Source of the DNA: JBCCTX01 sp964468435
GTDB lineage: Bacteria; Bacteroidota; Bacteroidia; J057
Reading direction: 5' to 3'
Assembly (NCBI GenBank): GCA_964468435.1
Contig: CAYXVE010000020.1
Coordinates: 9,718-73,717, forward strand
Length of the DNA: 64,000 nucleotides
Shown: positions 45,515 through 55,215 of the stretch, piece after piece
How positions within the stretch are numbered: the first letter of the stretch is position 1
Layout: each line of letters opens with the position of its first letter
Made by a program: the position numbers and the translations under genes
The notes under the pieces: generated by a model
What the model saw: the letters and a program-made list of their open reading frames with translations, nothing else
What the model was told of the DNA's origin: nothing
Database searches by the model: none

Positions 45515-48500
45515 CTATTGCCTGATAATCTTTTGACGATACAACTTATTATTTATCTTCAAGGACAGGATATACAGTCCTGGATCGAGGCTTTCTGTCA
45601 TCAGTTCGATGCGATGTATTCCTGCTGGTTTTTGACCTCTGAACCCACTCACCTGTATTTTTTGCCCCATTATGTTGTAGAGGTTTAATTCTACTGCTGC
45701 AGTCTGCTGTAGCTGTAATTCCACCTCCAGCAAAGACTGGAAGGGATTGGGGTAAGCATTCCAGGAGCTACCATCCGCCAGATCTGCATCCCGATCTACT
45801 GACAAGTTTCTCTCTCCATTGCTGTACCAGGTTGGAAAACGGGCTTCGATCAGTAGGGGTTGAATACCACCCACAGGCGTAACCTTGTCTTCAGCAAGCT
45901 CAATAAAGGAAACTCCCTCCACCTCAGATTCATCCATAACGGTAAATGCCAGACGGCTATCATCTGGTGAAAAAGTAGGAAAACCGATGGTCGTATTATC
46001 TAAAATATTCATATCCCCAGTTTCGAGATTTCGAAGCAGAATTGAAAATTCGTCATCTGTAAAATCTTCCAGATTATTTTCTATCAACTGATCAAAAGCC
46101 ATGATATAGGGGGAATTTTTGGAGAATACGGGATTTCCTATGCTTACACCCTCTGGAATATTGCTAAATAGTTTAAATATCAACCCGTCGCCAAAATTTT
46201 CCGTTTCGTTATCCCAAACTCTGAGAAATCCAATATCCCAGTAGGCTTCAAAAAAATCTTCGGTACTACTCACCAGGTTGTAGGCATCGTACATAATAAA
46301 TTCTCCGCTAAAATCCCATTCCAATGCGTCTGCATACAGAACATCCCCGGCGATAACTCCCTGGGCTGTTGTGGGGTTGTACAGGCTGTAAAAAACACCC
46401 CGGCGCGTAGGAATATCATATACATAGATCGCTGTATCCTGGAAGATACTCACAGCTGCAACCTTAGTACCATCTTTTGAGATGGCCGCATTATCCCAGT
46501 AGGCTTCACTCCACACAGAATTATTTTCCAGCAAGCGTTCCTGTGGAAAGCCTGTACCCAGGTCTGTGAGCAAATACAGGAAGTTGTCTGAGCTTACAAA
46601 CACACCTGTAGATCCATCATCGCTGATACTCACAGGACGGAGCGGATCACGCGTACTGATTGGAATAAAAGGAGCGGCTCCTTGTGGCACAGACTGATCA
46701 AATATGTAGATCTTATTGGGATCAGACACATTTGTGTTGACAACCATCATGAGTTCCCTGCCGGGGTTTACCTCCAGGTCTTCAAAGGGGTCATTCTGTT
46801 GCTTACCCCCTTCATTGGGGTCGAGGATACCCACCTGATCGAAGGCAGCTTTTACAGCTGCCACTTCCTGTTGGCCATACAGGTCTGCCGCAGCCTGCTC
46901 TACGGCAAGCCTGCAGTCGACAAACTCTGAAGAAGCCAGTAGGTATTGTGTCAGTGCCCGATAATAGATTTGCTCGGTCTTCTGTAAGCCCGTCTCATTC
47001 AATCCCAAACTCTCCAGGATCAACGCAAATGCACGATTGGGAATGCCGCTGTTGATGTGTACCCCACCATTGTCTTCGCTGCCTGTATACTGCTCATCCA
47101 CATGACGGGGCTGGAATCCCGGATCATTCAAACTGGTGCCGCCATTATGTGGATCTGCCACATTTCTCAGGGCACCTGACCGGAAGACCTGGGGATTGAT
47201 CACATTCTCGCCGATCAGGAAGTTTCTTCGCTCGATCAAGATGCCAAATACATCTGCAAACGACTCATTCAACGCACCAGATTCATTCTGATAGATCAGA
47301 TTGGCTGTCGAAGAGATTACCCCATGTGTCATTTCATGTGCTGCAACATCAAGCGCTCCTGCCAGTGGCCGGAATGCTACATCGCCATTGCCGTAATATA
47401 TGCCCATCCCGTTCCAATAAGCATTGTCCATGGGACGGTTCTCCTCATCTGGAACATTGATAAAGGATTGTACATCCCTACCTCCACCATCGATCGATAC
47501 TCTACCGAAAGTATTTTCATAATATCGATAACACAACACCGCATTATTATGTGCTGAAATGGCCCTCGGAGCCCATTGGTTGTTCTGTGAAACGACCGGA
47601 CTGATCTCGCGACTGTTGATGTCGTCTACATGATCGAAAGTGATGATCAGCCCATCCCCGTTGCGGGGACTATTGGTCTGACCCCGAAACATACTCTGGG
47701 TATTGTCCACCAGCAAAAACTGATCGGATGCAGCCTGAAACACCACTACCTGCTGCTGGTCGCCATTGAGGTCTGTAGCCGTCGTATTTACAGGGGGCAT
47801 CAATGAACAGGTATGATTTCTGGCATTGAGAATTTCACCATTTTGAGCATCTACATAATAATACCAATGATCCTTGACATTTGGGCGAAGTGCCACCTCA
47901 TAAGCCAACCTGTGTACGGATGGCTTATCTGGATCATGATATATGACCAGCCGCGATTCGGGGCCGTTATACTGTAACAACTCCCGTTGTCTTTCATTCA
48001 ATTTCAGTACTTTTACTCGGGTAACTACATCGAATTGTGCAATCTCTTCTGCCTCTTCGGAAGTAAGCTGGGCTGCAAGATTTTTTAGGCGGGGTGTCTG
48101 AGAGAACCGCCCGTTCATCATGGTACGCCCATCCGGACGGAAATGAATCACCATTTCACTACCCACCACAGGTATTCCCTTCAGATGCTGTTGCATCTTT
48201 ACATGGGTATGTCCCAGATGATCTGTTTCGTAAGTTTTCAATTCAAACTCATCCTGAGGGTTCAGATGAGGAAGCCATAAATCTATATTCTGGAGAAATT
48301 GTCGAGCCGCACCAGAAACTGCTGCACGTGAAGTAAGTTTGTTTCTGCTTACCACAAAATCCTGTGTCTCAACCAGAATAGGGATCTCAGTTTGCTGGTC
48401 CAGAATAACTCTAGGAGATCGAATGTATTGGTAGCCATCCTGAACAGCATACGGGATACGTTGCTGGCCAGACTGCTGGGTAGATCGCGTTGGACTTTTT

Positions 48501-48667
48501 CTAAACGAACGAAGTCTACGTTGCTGAGAAGTAGAAATACGCTGAAGGGACTTTTTGTTGATCCCGGGCTTGAAGGTATGCTGGGTTCTCTGGGAATAAC
48601 CCGCAGTCATTCCGGCAATAGCTATCGCAAAGATGACGAAGGAATGCAAGGAGTAAAAAATCTTCAT
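45515..48667 (-). CDS. secreted M4-family (thermolysin-like) metalloprotease with type IX secretion tail
   Basis: 1050 residues. Signal peptide (VIFAIAIAGMTAGYSQ), FTP/PepSY-type propeptide (about 95-270; LGHTHVKMQQHLKGIPVVGS), M4 catalytic domain (about 290-610) with VAAHEMTHGVISS (zinc His and catalytic Glu near 444) and third ligand in GALNESFADVFG, then VHINSGIPNRAF (active-site His). Residues about 640-950 look like a TolB/WD-type propeller (PTFSPDDSRLAFTV). The end, NPFQSLLEVELQL to GLYILSLKINNKLYRQKIIR, is a T9SS type A sorting domain. It is exported through the outer membrane and probably degrades extracellular protein. Confidence 0.92.
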   Translation of the reverse strand: MKIFYSLHSFVIFAIAIAGMTAGYSQRTQHTFKPGINKKSLQRISTSQQRRLRSFRKSPTRSTQQSGQQRIPYAVQDGYQYIRSPRVILDQQTEIPILVETQDFVVSRNKLTSRAAVSGAARQFLQNIDLWLPHLNPQDEFELKTYETDHLGHTHVKMQQHLKGIPVVGSEMVIHFRPDGRTMMNGRFSQTPRLKNLAAQLTSEEAEEIAQFDVVTRVKVLKLNERQRELLQYNGPESRLVIYHDPDKPSVHRLAYEVALRPNVKDHWYYYVDAQNGEILNARNHTCSLMPPVNTTATDLNGDQQQVVVFQAASDQFLLVDNTQSMFRGQTNSPRNGDGLIITFDHVDDINSREISPVVSQNNQWAPRAISAHNNAVLCYRYYENTFGRVSIDGGGRDVQSFINVPDEENRPMDNAYWNGMGIYYGNGDVAFRPLAGALDVAAHEMTHGVISSTANLIYQNESGALNESFADVFGILIERRNFLIGENVINPQVFRSGALRNVADPHNGGTSLNDPGFQPRHVDEQYTGSEDNGGVHINSGIPNRAFALILESLGLNETGLQKTEQIYYRALTQYLLASSEFVDCRLAVEQAAADLYGQQEVAAVKAAFDQVGILDPNEGGKQQNDPFEDLEVNPGRELMMVVNTNVSDPNKIYIFDQSVPQGAAPFIPISTRDPLRPVSISDDGSTGVFVSSDNFLYLLTDLGTGFPQERLLENNSVWSEAYWDNAAISKDGTKVAAVSIFQDTAIYVYDIPTRRGVFYSLYNPTTAQGVIAGDVLYADALEWDFSGEFIMYDAYNLVSSTEDFFEAYWDIGFLRVWDNETENFGDGLIFKLFSNIPEGVSIGNPVFSKNSPYIMAFDQLIENNLEDFTDDEFSILLRNLETGDMNILDNTTIGFPTFSPDDSRLAFTVMDESEVEGVSFIELAEDKVTPVGGIQPLLIEARFPTWYSNGERNLSVDRDADLADGSSWNAYPNPFQSLLEVELQLQQTAAVELNLYNIMGQKIQVSGFRGQKPAGIHRIELMTESLDPGLYILSLKINNKLYRQKIIRQ

Positions 48668-48685
48668 AAAGTTGTGAATTTAGAT

Positions 48686-49126
48686 TTATTGACCTGATTT
48701 GACTAGATCGTTCAACTGATCATATAAAGCAATTAATGCTGGATCAAGAGTGTGTTGCATATCTCCCCATGTGATACGATTTTGACCCATACTATCCTGA
48801 TACTCAATAAAGTAATATCTATTACCTGGATGGGAAAACACCCGTTCAGACAGAGACAACTGCCGGGCCTGGGCAAAGCATTTTTTTCGTTTTTTTCTGG
48901 ATACTTTGGTGTTGAGAGTGTAGGTATCTTCCAGACTGTGCTTTTCATAGATATACCCGTTATCCAACAAAGCATATTCCTTTACCATTCCGGTAAATCC
49001 ACCTCCTGAACCAAATCGTATTTGCTTATCAGCATAATTTTCAGGCGGGACCTTGGAGCTACGGCAAGAGAACAATATGGCGATAATTCCCATGAATGGG
49101 ATAAGCATGAAAATGACAGGTTTCAT
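48686..49126 (-). CDS. small lipoprotein, unknown function
   Basis: 146 residues from the ATG at 49126. Lipoprotein signal peptide FMLIPFMGIIAILFSCRSS with the Cys near 21, then a small beta-rich domain: IRFGSGGGFTGMVKEYALLD, a basic cluster VSRKKRKKCF and YYFIEYQDSMGQNRITWGD. The pattern 'GGGFTGxxxxYxLxxNG' is seen in uncharacterised Bacteroidota lipoproteins that may follow metalloproteases. It is 18 bases upstream of the M4 protease start on the same strand, so the two are probably co-expressed. Confidence 0.75.
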   Translation of the reverse strand: MKPVIFMLIPFMGIIAILFSCRSSKVPPENYADKQIRFGSGGGFTGMVKEYALLDNGYIYEKHSLEDTYTLNTKVSRKKRKKCFAQARQLSLSERVFSHPGNRYYFIEYQDSMGQNRITWGDMQHTLDPALIALYDQLNDLVKSGQ

Positions 49127-49206
49127 GGCCAATTATAGCAAAACTGCTTTAGATAAAGAAGGAAAGCCTCGAGAAAAGTGTAATATACCTGTTTGGGGGT
49201 ATGATA

Positions 49207-50334
49207 TCATTTTTGTTCCAACAACATTTGCATTTCCTTGAGGAGGCTATCTATGTCAAAGATATCGTTGGAAAAAGTATGGATACTTCCACCACTTTTA
49301 TAGGCAAGCTTTACATAATCGGGGTGAACTTGCTCATTCTGGATATCGCAAAGAATGATTCTCACAGGCACTTTGAGGAATCTTATCAAAGCCAGATCTC
49401 TGACAGCACTTTTATTGTCGGCAATTAATACAACCTCCTCAAAACCCTCGAGAACATTAATACCTGTCAGCAAGGCTTCGATATCATTTTCAGGACTATC
49501 TCCCCCATTGCCCTTTTTCATGACCATTTCCATGGTTTTAAGGATCTCTGTTATCTCTGTCGATTTACAATAGTAAATACCCCCTGTCTTACCGATGCGT
49601 TTTTGTGCATTTTTACGATTGTTACCATCATTGAAAAATACCAGATGCCGTATACGAGACTGCGAGGTATTGATCTGTTGTTTGTGCCACAGTACCAGCT
49701 GTGCACCGTATTTGTACATACTTCCTGTCCAGTCTGCCACGACTAGCATATGGTTCCATCCTGGATTTCGCTCCAGTACCTTGAAGATGGTCGAATCCTT
49801 GGTCGATGCTACACCACGTATAATGGCCCGCAGTTCCTGGGAATTGGTAATATCATCGATTACTTTCATCTTCAAGGGCTGATACTTGATCACAAACCCA
49901 TGAAAGTAGTCCTTGGCCTCTTCTTCTGTCTGGCATTCAGTCTGCAGGATCATGTTCCACCTGATCGTACTATCGTTGAGCGTAGAATCCAGATCAAACA
50001 ATTTTGACAGGCGGTCGCTGAGTAACTGATGATAATCTGTTCTCCACTTTTTGATATCCTTGGGATAAAGCGTGAACACAAGATCGATCTCATATACCTT
50101 CACCTTGGATGTGATACTCTTCCAGCGATTGATCTCTTCTTCCCGGAGGTCATATGAAGCATAGTCCATGTGCAGCACCTGCTGGGGGGTCAATGCTACA
50201 AATTTATACCTTGGCACTTCGTAACGTAGAAAGGCTATATTGTTATGAAATACCGTATCGCCAACCATTCCCTCGCAAGTCTTCCAACACATCAAGAGAA
50301 TCACCCATAGATATGTACCGTATTTAGCAAACAT
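49207..50334 (-). CDS. secreted protein with von Willebrand A-like domain
   Basis: 375 residues from the ATG at 50334, which begins a signal peptide (YGTYLWVILLMCWKTCEG); 13 further codons upstream are open. The N-terminal about 190 residues have no recognised motif. The C-terminal half looks like a VWA fold: MLVVADWTGSMYKYGAQL carries a MIDAS-like D-x-T-G-S, then HLVFFNDGNNRKN, GGDSPENDIEALL and EEVVLIADNKSAVRDL. VWA domains bind ligands through a metal held by this motif. It is the third of several minus-strand genes for exported proteins here. Partner unknown. Confidence 0.7.
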   Translation of the reverse strand: MFAKYGTYLWVILLMCWKTCEGMVGDTVFHNNIAFLRYEVPRYKFVALTPQQVLHMDYASYDLREEEINRWKSITSKVKVYEIDLVFTLYPKDIKKWRTDYHQLLSDRLSKLFDLDSTLNDSTIRWNMILQTECQTEEEAKDYFHGFVIKYQPLKMKVIDDITNSQELRAIIRGVASTKDSTIFKVLERNPGWNHMLVVADWTGSMYKYGAQLVLWHKQQINTSQSRIRHLVFFNDGNNRKNAQKRIGKTGGIYYCKSTEITEILKTMEMVMKKGNGGDSPENDIEALLTGINVLEGFEEVVLIADNKSAVRDLALIRFLKVPVRIILCDIQNEQVHPDYVKLAYKSGGSIHTFSNDIFDIDSLLKEMQMLLEQK

Positions 50335-50457
50335 AACACTCCGGCTTAGTTTCAGCCCCCCACAAAGGGCCATTAAAGGGTATTCCTGATTACTATTTAT
50401 AAAATAGAACGAAAAACCCAGATATTCAACAATTTCATGGGTAAAATATTTATCACC

Positions 50458-51147
50458 CTATATATCACCCAGTGCTGGACGTATCACGATTTCCTCTACT
50501 ACACTTCTGTTGCTCAACTTGTATACATCCCATACCATTGATGCAATATCCTCCACAGGCATAAAGCGCTCCTCAGGTAAATCTGTTCCTTCCCATGAAG
50601 CGGTAAATACTGCTCCTGGGAGAACACTTACCACTCTGATTCCTTCTGTCTTGAGTTCTTCCCTCAGCGATTTGGAAAAACCCAATAATGCAAATTTGGA
50701 TGTGCTGTATATCCCACCATTGGGATACGCTTTGATACTCGCTACACTACACATGTTTACGATCATTCCGCGCTGCTGTTCCTTCATACCCGGTACCAAT
50801 GCCTGGGTAACATAAAATGCACTGTTGAGATTGACATTCATCACTTCTTCAAATACTTCTATGGGCGCATCATGCACACCGCCCGGTACAAATATTCCCC
50901 CATTATTGACCAAAACTTCCAGATTTTCAAGATCTCTGTTTACCTGCTCCGCCAAATCCAATACTTCCTGCTTTTGAGAAAGATCACAAATATAGGTGTG
51001 TATACCCGGCATCTCTTCGCGGGCTCGCTTCAAAGCTACTTTGCCCCTTGCACAAATTCCCACTTCAAAACCCTCTTCAAAAAAACGCTTCGCTACAGCT
51101 AGCCCTATTCCCTTACTCCCTCCAGTAATAAATATGCTTTTTGACAT
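50458..51147 (-). CDS. short-chain dehydrogenase/reductase
   Basis: 229 residues, classical SDR: cofactor loop FITGGSKGIGLAVAKRF, NNGG at about 85, catalytic Ser (MCSVASIK) and YSTSKFALLGFSKS with Tyr-x-x-x-Lys, then VVSVLPGAVFT. NADP preference is suggested by the basic ICARGK segment after beta-2. It resembles 3-ketoacyl-reductase or sepiapterin-reductase-like members; the substrate is not evident. It lies among genes for exported proteins but is cytoplasmic. Confidence 0.88.
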   Translation of the reverse strand: MSKSIFITGGSKGIGLAVAKRFFEEGFEVGICARGKVALKRAREEMPGIHTYICDLSQKQEVLDLAEQVNRDLENLEVLVNNGGIFVPGGVHDAPIEVFEEVMNVNLNSAFYVTQALVPGMKEQQRGMIVNMCSVASIKAYPNGGIYSTSKFALLGFSKSLREELKTEGIRVVSVLPGAVFTASWEGTDLPEERFMPVEDIASMVWDVYKLSNRSVVEEIVIRPALGDI

Positions 51148-51254
51148 AAAAAAATGGTTACGTATTTAACTGATTCGATTACATCCTTAGTATTCATGGA
51201 AAGCATTGGATCGGAAAATTTGTGCCTCTGCTTCACTTTTTTTACCAACAGATG

Positions 51255-51971
51255 CTACTTTTCAAGCATGACATAACAGTTATCCAACTCTCCCTCTTGT
51301 AACTGATACCACCATCTGGAAAACAGATAACTGAAAAATAAACCCAACTTCGAATCAGATTGGTAGAAATCAAAAGACCTCTCGACCTTTTTGTCTTGTT
51401 GTTCATCAAAACAGGTATGTGCTTCCAGCGCAAGATCCGGAACTACTGGATCAAGAAGTGTAATAGACATTTCCGCCACCTTTATAGGTATCTTTTGGGT
51501 ATACATCTGATTACTTCGGATATATACAGACCTGTGCTGTCGTATAGAAAGATCCATTTTGTTGATAACCAGAATCAAATCTGTATTTTCAAGCGTCAGT
51601 GAATCCGTTAGTCGATTGGTTTCCGTAGAATAAAATTTTTGAAAGTATCTCCCTTTATAGATATCAGCATTTAAAAAATATACAGAATCTGCTTTGGCTA
51701 CCTTGATAAGCTGCTCACTTAACAGTTCTCCTACGCGAATCATCAGCTCTGCCTTCATCTCACCAACCGACGATCGATTCTCCTCAATAGATAGAAACTG
51801 AGCGACAGGCATATAGTACCCATCTGTGATGGTAAAATGGGAGCTGCTGATATAGATCCCAATATTTTTCCCCTGCATCAAGTTGGCCTGGGCCAGACAA
51901 CTTTGTATTCCCATCCAGCATATGAGTCCTATCTGTCCAATCCATACGATAGCGCATTTACTCCATTTCAT
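51255..51971 (-). CDS. secreted protein of unknown function
   Basis: 238 residues from the ATG at 51971, placing a signal peptide (VWIGQIGLICWMGIQSCLAQA) at the N-terminus. The mature part is mixed alpha/beta with LMIRVGELLSEQLIKVAKAD, DLILVINKMDLSIRQHRSVY (in part) and YLFSRWWYQLQ. I do not recognise the family. The repeated 'leads to strand' pattern (ILVINKMDL) resembles proteins with a carboxy-ended helper role, but no function should be assumed. It is followed by a lipoprotein gene upstream on the same strand (gap of about 70 bases). Confidence 0.6.
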   Translation of the reverse strand: MKWSKCAIVWIGQIGLICWMGIQSCLAQANLMQGKNIGIYISSSHFTITDGYYMPVAQFLSIEENRSSVGEMKAELMIRVGELLSEQLIKVAKADSVYFLNADIYKGRYFQKFYSTETNRLTDSLTLENTDLILVINKMDLSIRQHRSVYIRSNQMYTQKIPIKVAEMSITLLDPVVPDLALEAHTCFDEQQDKKVERSFDFYQSDSKLGLFFSYLFSRWWYQLQEGELDNCYVMLEK

Positions 51972-52040
51972 AGTTAGCAATTTAAAAAAACACTCCATTT
52001 ACTTTCTCTAACAATCTGCTCCTAAAATCATTCCCGGTAA

Positions 52041-52751
52041 TTATTGAAACACTATGAGCTCCTCCCTGTAAATACGGCTCCTGTCAGGATTGAACTCCTG
52101 ATTGGGTCCATCAGTAATTATGGTCTTGTCATATCTCAGGATATGACCTATTCCAGGCTTGTATACAGTGTAGGCTTCAGTACGGGTGATCACGCTGACT
52201 GTATCGAGCTTTTCCAAGATCAATATACTCTGATCAAAGCTTCCGGCAGTAACTGATATCGTAGTATCTGTAGAAAGGTACTGATATTGAGCCTCTTTCA
52301 ACGTATTGTACTGATTAGCATCCCATATTTCCCCCCTTGCTATGGGATATTTCATGTCCAACGTACGTACATTATCCTCCTGTCGCTCAATGAATAGGCC
52401 TGAATCCCTGTCATCTGGAACATAGAGAGTCCATACTTTCTCAGGTACAAACTCAAAACTGCCTACAGCTGCTCTTGAATTGCGAATTAAATAGATTTCA
52501 CGTTCAAGAAGATCTGTGCTGATATCCAGGAGTTCCTCCTTCTTGTAATATTCATCTACAACAGGCCCGGATGTATTAAAGGTCGTATCTATTACGTGAT
52601 AGATCCGGTAACTACCTATATCTAAGTTGTAGATCTCCGTTAGGTCAAAATCACTCTCAACAACCGGTATCACGGAAGTATCGTCATCACATCCTGGTAC
52701 TATCCACAAAAGCAAGATGATGATCCCAATGATCGAAGGATACTGCTTCAT
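52041..52751 (-). CDS. lipoprotein of unknown function
   Basis: 236 residues. Lipoprotein signal peptide IIGIIILLLWIVPGCDDD with the Cys near 21 and Asp residues after it. The mature region is beta-rich with regularly spaced aromatic residues: YNLDIGSYRIYHVIDTTF, KVWTLYVPDDRDSGLFIE, AYTVYKPGIGHILRYDK, ending SRIYREELIVF. The pattern GIGHIxR is common in uncharacterised Bacteroidota lipoproteins. It is one of a minus-strand series of exported proteins. Confidence 0.7.
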   Translation of the reverse strand: MKQYPSIIGIIILLLWIVPGCDDDTSVIPVVESDFDLTEIYNLDIGSYRIYHVIDTTFNTSGPVVDEYYKKEELLDISTDLLEREIYLIRNSRAAVGSFEFVPEKVWTLYVPDDRDSGLFIERQEDNVRTLDMKYPIARGEIWDANQYNTLKEAQYQYLSTDTTISVTAGSFDQSILILEKLDTVSVITRTEAYTVYKPGIGHILRYDKTIITDGPNQEFNPDRSRIYREELIVFQ

Positions 52752-52804
52752 GTATGTCGATTATACACTTAAGTTTTCACGTATGTAATTAACTTACAAT
52801 TTAT

Positions 52805-52966
52805 CTATTTCCACAATGTGGTACAAATTTCTGGATCTGCGATAAGCCAGGTATGATCAACCTGATGGTTTTTTTTCAGAAATGTGATGATCTGCTTAGG
52901 ATAATGGGGGCGATACCTAATGTAATCAGCTACTCGGTCTGTAAATCTTTCTGTGGGTGATAACAC
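52805..52966 (-). pseudogene. remnant of a class I SAM-dependent methyltransferase gene
   Basis: A 53-codon frame from a GTG at 52966 encodes SPTERFTDRVADYIRYRPHY, then PKQIITFLKKN and WLIADPEI, and stops at TAG 52805-52807. The first 40 residues match the conserved start of small class I methyltransferases (RFSxRVxxYxxYRPxYPxxIIxFL), and WLIAD should lead into the SAM-binding GSGTG loop, but the frame breaks right there. No continuation exists, so the gene is truncated. It lies just downstream of the ABC exporter on the same strand. Confidence 0.65.
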
Positions 52967-52969
52967 AAA

Positions 52970-54799
52970 TCATGATACTTCATATTGCAAATCGTAAAGT
53001 TTTCTGTACAATCCATTTACAATCAACAATTCCCCATGAGTTCCCCGCTCTAGTATGCGTCCGTTTTCGAGGACCAGGATCTGATCGGCCTTCAATATCG
53101 TAGAAAGCCTGTGGGCTATAACCAATGAGGTCCGGTTGATCATAAGTTTTTCCAATGCATCCTGCACCAACCGTTCAGACTCTGTATCCAGATTGGAGGT
53201 GGCCTCATCCAGGATCAGGATGGGCGGATTTCGCAATATCGCCCGGGCAATACTGATACGCTGCCGTTGGCCACCCGATAGTTTGGTCCCACGTTCACCA
53301 ATTACGGTATCGTACTGCTCGGGCAACTGCATGATGAAATCATGCGCGTTGGCAATCCTGGCGGCCTGGATCACGGCCTCACGATCAGGGTAATGGATAC
53401 CATAGGCAATATTCCTCAACACAGTATCGTGAAACAATATACCCTCCTGAGATACATGCCCAATCTGTCTGCGAAGATCTCTAAGCGCTACTTCTTTGAT
53501 ATCGTGGTTATCTAGGTAAATGGAACCACGGTATGGATCATAGAAGCGGGGAATCAGATCCGCCAGCGTAGATTTGCCTGAGCCAGATGGTCCCACCAGG
53601 GCAATCATCTGTCCTTTGGGGATCTCCAAAGAGATTTCCTTGAGTACATCTTCTTTTTCATACTGGAAATAGACCTCTTCAAAACGTATAGAATCATTGA
53701 AACTGCTGATTCGCACAGGATTCTTGACTTCCTGGATTACTGAACGCCGCTCCAGTATATTTTCTACCCGCTCATATGCAGCTATACCTTTCTGAATCTT
53801 GGCAATGGCGTTGGAGATAAATTTGATGGGAGAAAGTAACTGGGAAAAAAGACCTATAAAAACGATAAATTCAGAAGCTCTCATCGCTCCATCTTGCTGT
53901 GCCAGAATGAGCCATCCTCCATAAATAATAATCATACAAATCACACCTATACTCAGCAATTCTGTAACGGGTGAAGCCAGCTCTGACCGCCTTCTGATGG
54001 AAACCTGCAAACGGGTGAATCTATCATTCTTGCTTGCATAACGGTCTCTCTCGTAGTCTTCCTTTTGAAAGGATTTGACAATACGTATTCCACTAGCAAA
54101 CTCATCCAGCACCGTGATCAGTTCTCCCAAAACTTCTTGCCCAGATTTTGCCTTTCGCTTTAGCGACTTGCGGATATAGTTGATAAACAATCCCGATAGT
54201 GGCAGAATAATCAGACTGAAGAGTGTCAATTGCCAGGATATGAAAAACAGCCCCGATAAGAGAAAAATGAGCGTGATGGGTTCTCGAAAAATACTTTGCA
54301 AGGTACTGATGATAGCTTCCTGCACAACCTGTACATCGCTGATTACCCTGCCTATAATATCTCCTTTCCTGAATTGAGTAAAAAACCCCATGTCCAGTTG
54401 GCTGATATGTTCAAAAACAGTCATACGTATATGCTGTATGATCCCCTGCTCCAGGGGGCTAAAAAAGTATGCACTAAAATATCTTCCGAAATTCTTGATG
54501 AGTATGACCCCAAAGAGTATCAGACAAAAAAAGGGTAGGACATCTGCTCTACCATATTGATCTATGATCTTGCCCAGCTGAAAATATAGATGGTCTTTCA
54601 GTGATTCGCTACTCAGCCAGTCCATGGGACCTTCTGGTTGGGGTTGTGTAGTATTCTGAAATAAAATTTCTATGAATGGACCCAGAAGAATAAGCGAAAT
54701 GGAATGAAAGAGCGCATATACAAACATCCCAGTGATTGCCAGTACTCCCAACCCAACAAAAGGCTTTCCGTATCTAAGGATGCGTAAATATATCCGCAT
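52970..54799 (-). CDS. ABC exporter, fused permease and ATPase (MsbA-like)
   Basis: 609 residues from the ATG at 54799; 12 upstream codons are open but homologues begin with the RILRYGKPF helix. Six membrane helices (1-330), then the ATPase: Walker A IALVGPSGSGKSTLAD, Q loop region, signature KLSGGQRQRISIARAIL, Walker B ILILDEATSNLDTES and the switch His in VIAHRLSTI. Such half-transporters dimerise and flip lipids or export drugs or peptides. It is divergent from rbfA with 41 bases between the chosen starts. Confidence 0.95.
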   Translation of the reverse strand: MRIYLRILRYGKPFVGLGVLAITGMFVYALFHSISLILLGPFIEILFQNTTQPQPEGPMDWLSSESLKDHLYFQLGKIIDQYGRADVLPFFCLILFGVILIKNFGRYFSAYFFSPLEQGIIQHIRMTVFEHISQLDMGFFTQFRKGDIIGRVISDVQVVQEAIISTLQSIFREPITLIFLLSGLFFISWQLTLFSLIILPLSGLFINYIRKSLKRKAKSGQEVLGELITVLDEFASGIRIVKSFQKEDYERDRYASKNDRFTRLQVSIRRRSELASPVTELLSIGVICMIIIYGGWLILAQQDGAMRASEFIVFIGLFSQLLSPIKFISNAIAKIQKGIAAYERVENILERRSVIQEVKNPVRISSFNDSIRFEEVYFQYEKEDVLKEISLEIPKGQMIALVGPSGSGKSTLADLIPRFYDPYRGSIYLDNHDIKEVALRDLRRQIGHVSQEGILFHDTVLRNIAYGIHYPDREAVIQAARIANAHDFIMQLPEQYDTVIGERGTKLSGGQRQRISIARAILRNPPILILDEATSNLDTESERLVQDALEKLMINRTSLVIAHRLSTILKADQILVLENGRILERGTHGELLIVNGLYRKLYDLQYEVS

Positions 54800-54840
54800 T
54801 GCGTAATTTTGAAGGTATATTCCAATGATACACAACGTAA

Positions 54841-55215
54841 ATGTATATGGCAGATTCCATTGTTCAAAAAAAATTAGCGAAACTCATTCAGCAGGAAGTC
54901 AGCGAAATCCTTAATTATTCCGCCTATATACCTCATGTTATGCTCACAGTCAGTGTTGTACGTATTACCAGAGATCTGAGTATTGCTAAGGTATATGTAT
55001 CTTGTTTTCCGGATCACAAACTTCCAGAAGCTGCCGATACACTTAACCAACATGCCTGGGAAATCCGCAAACTACTCGCCCAAAAAATCAAAAACAAAGT
55101 CAAAAAAATTCCCGAACTGAGATTCTATCCGGATGATACCCTGCAAGAAGCTGAAAGAATCGAGGATTTACTCAATCAGGTCCGCGAAAAAAGCGATGAA
55201 GAGACTCAGGATTAA
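54841..55215 (+). CDS. rbfA: ribosome-binding factor A
   Basis: 124 residues; the second ATG (54847) is an equally good start. KH-fold features: VQKKLAKLIQQEVSEIL, VMLTVSVVRITRDLSIAKVYVS (in part), and KKIPELRFYPDDTLQEAERIEDLL (in part). RbfA binds the 30S subunit and aids 16S rRNA 5'-end maturation. The last four bases overlap the end of the convergent acyltransferase gene. Confidence 0.94.
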   Translation: MYMADSIVQKKLAKLIQQEVSEILNYSAYIPHVMLTVSVVRITRDLSIAKVYVSCFPDHKLPEAADTLNQHAWEIRKLLAQKIKNKVKKIPELRFYPDDTLQEAERIEDLLNQVREKSDEETQD

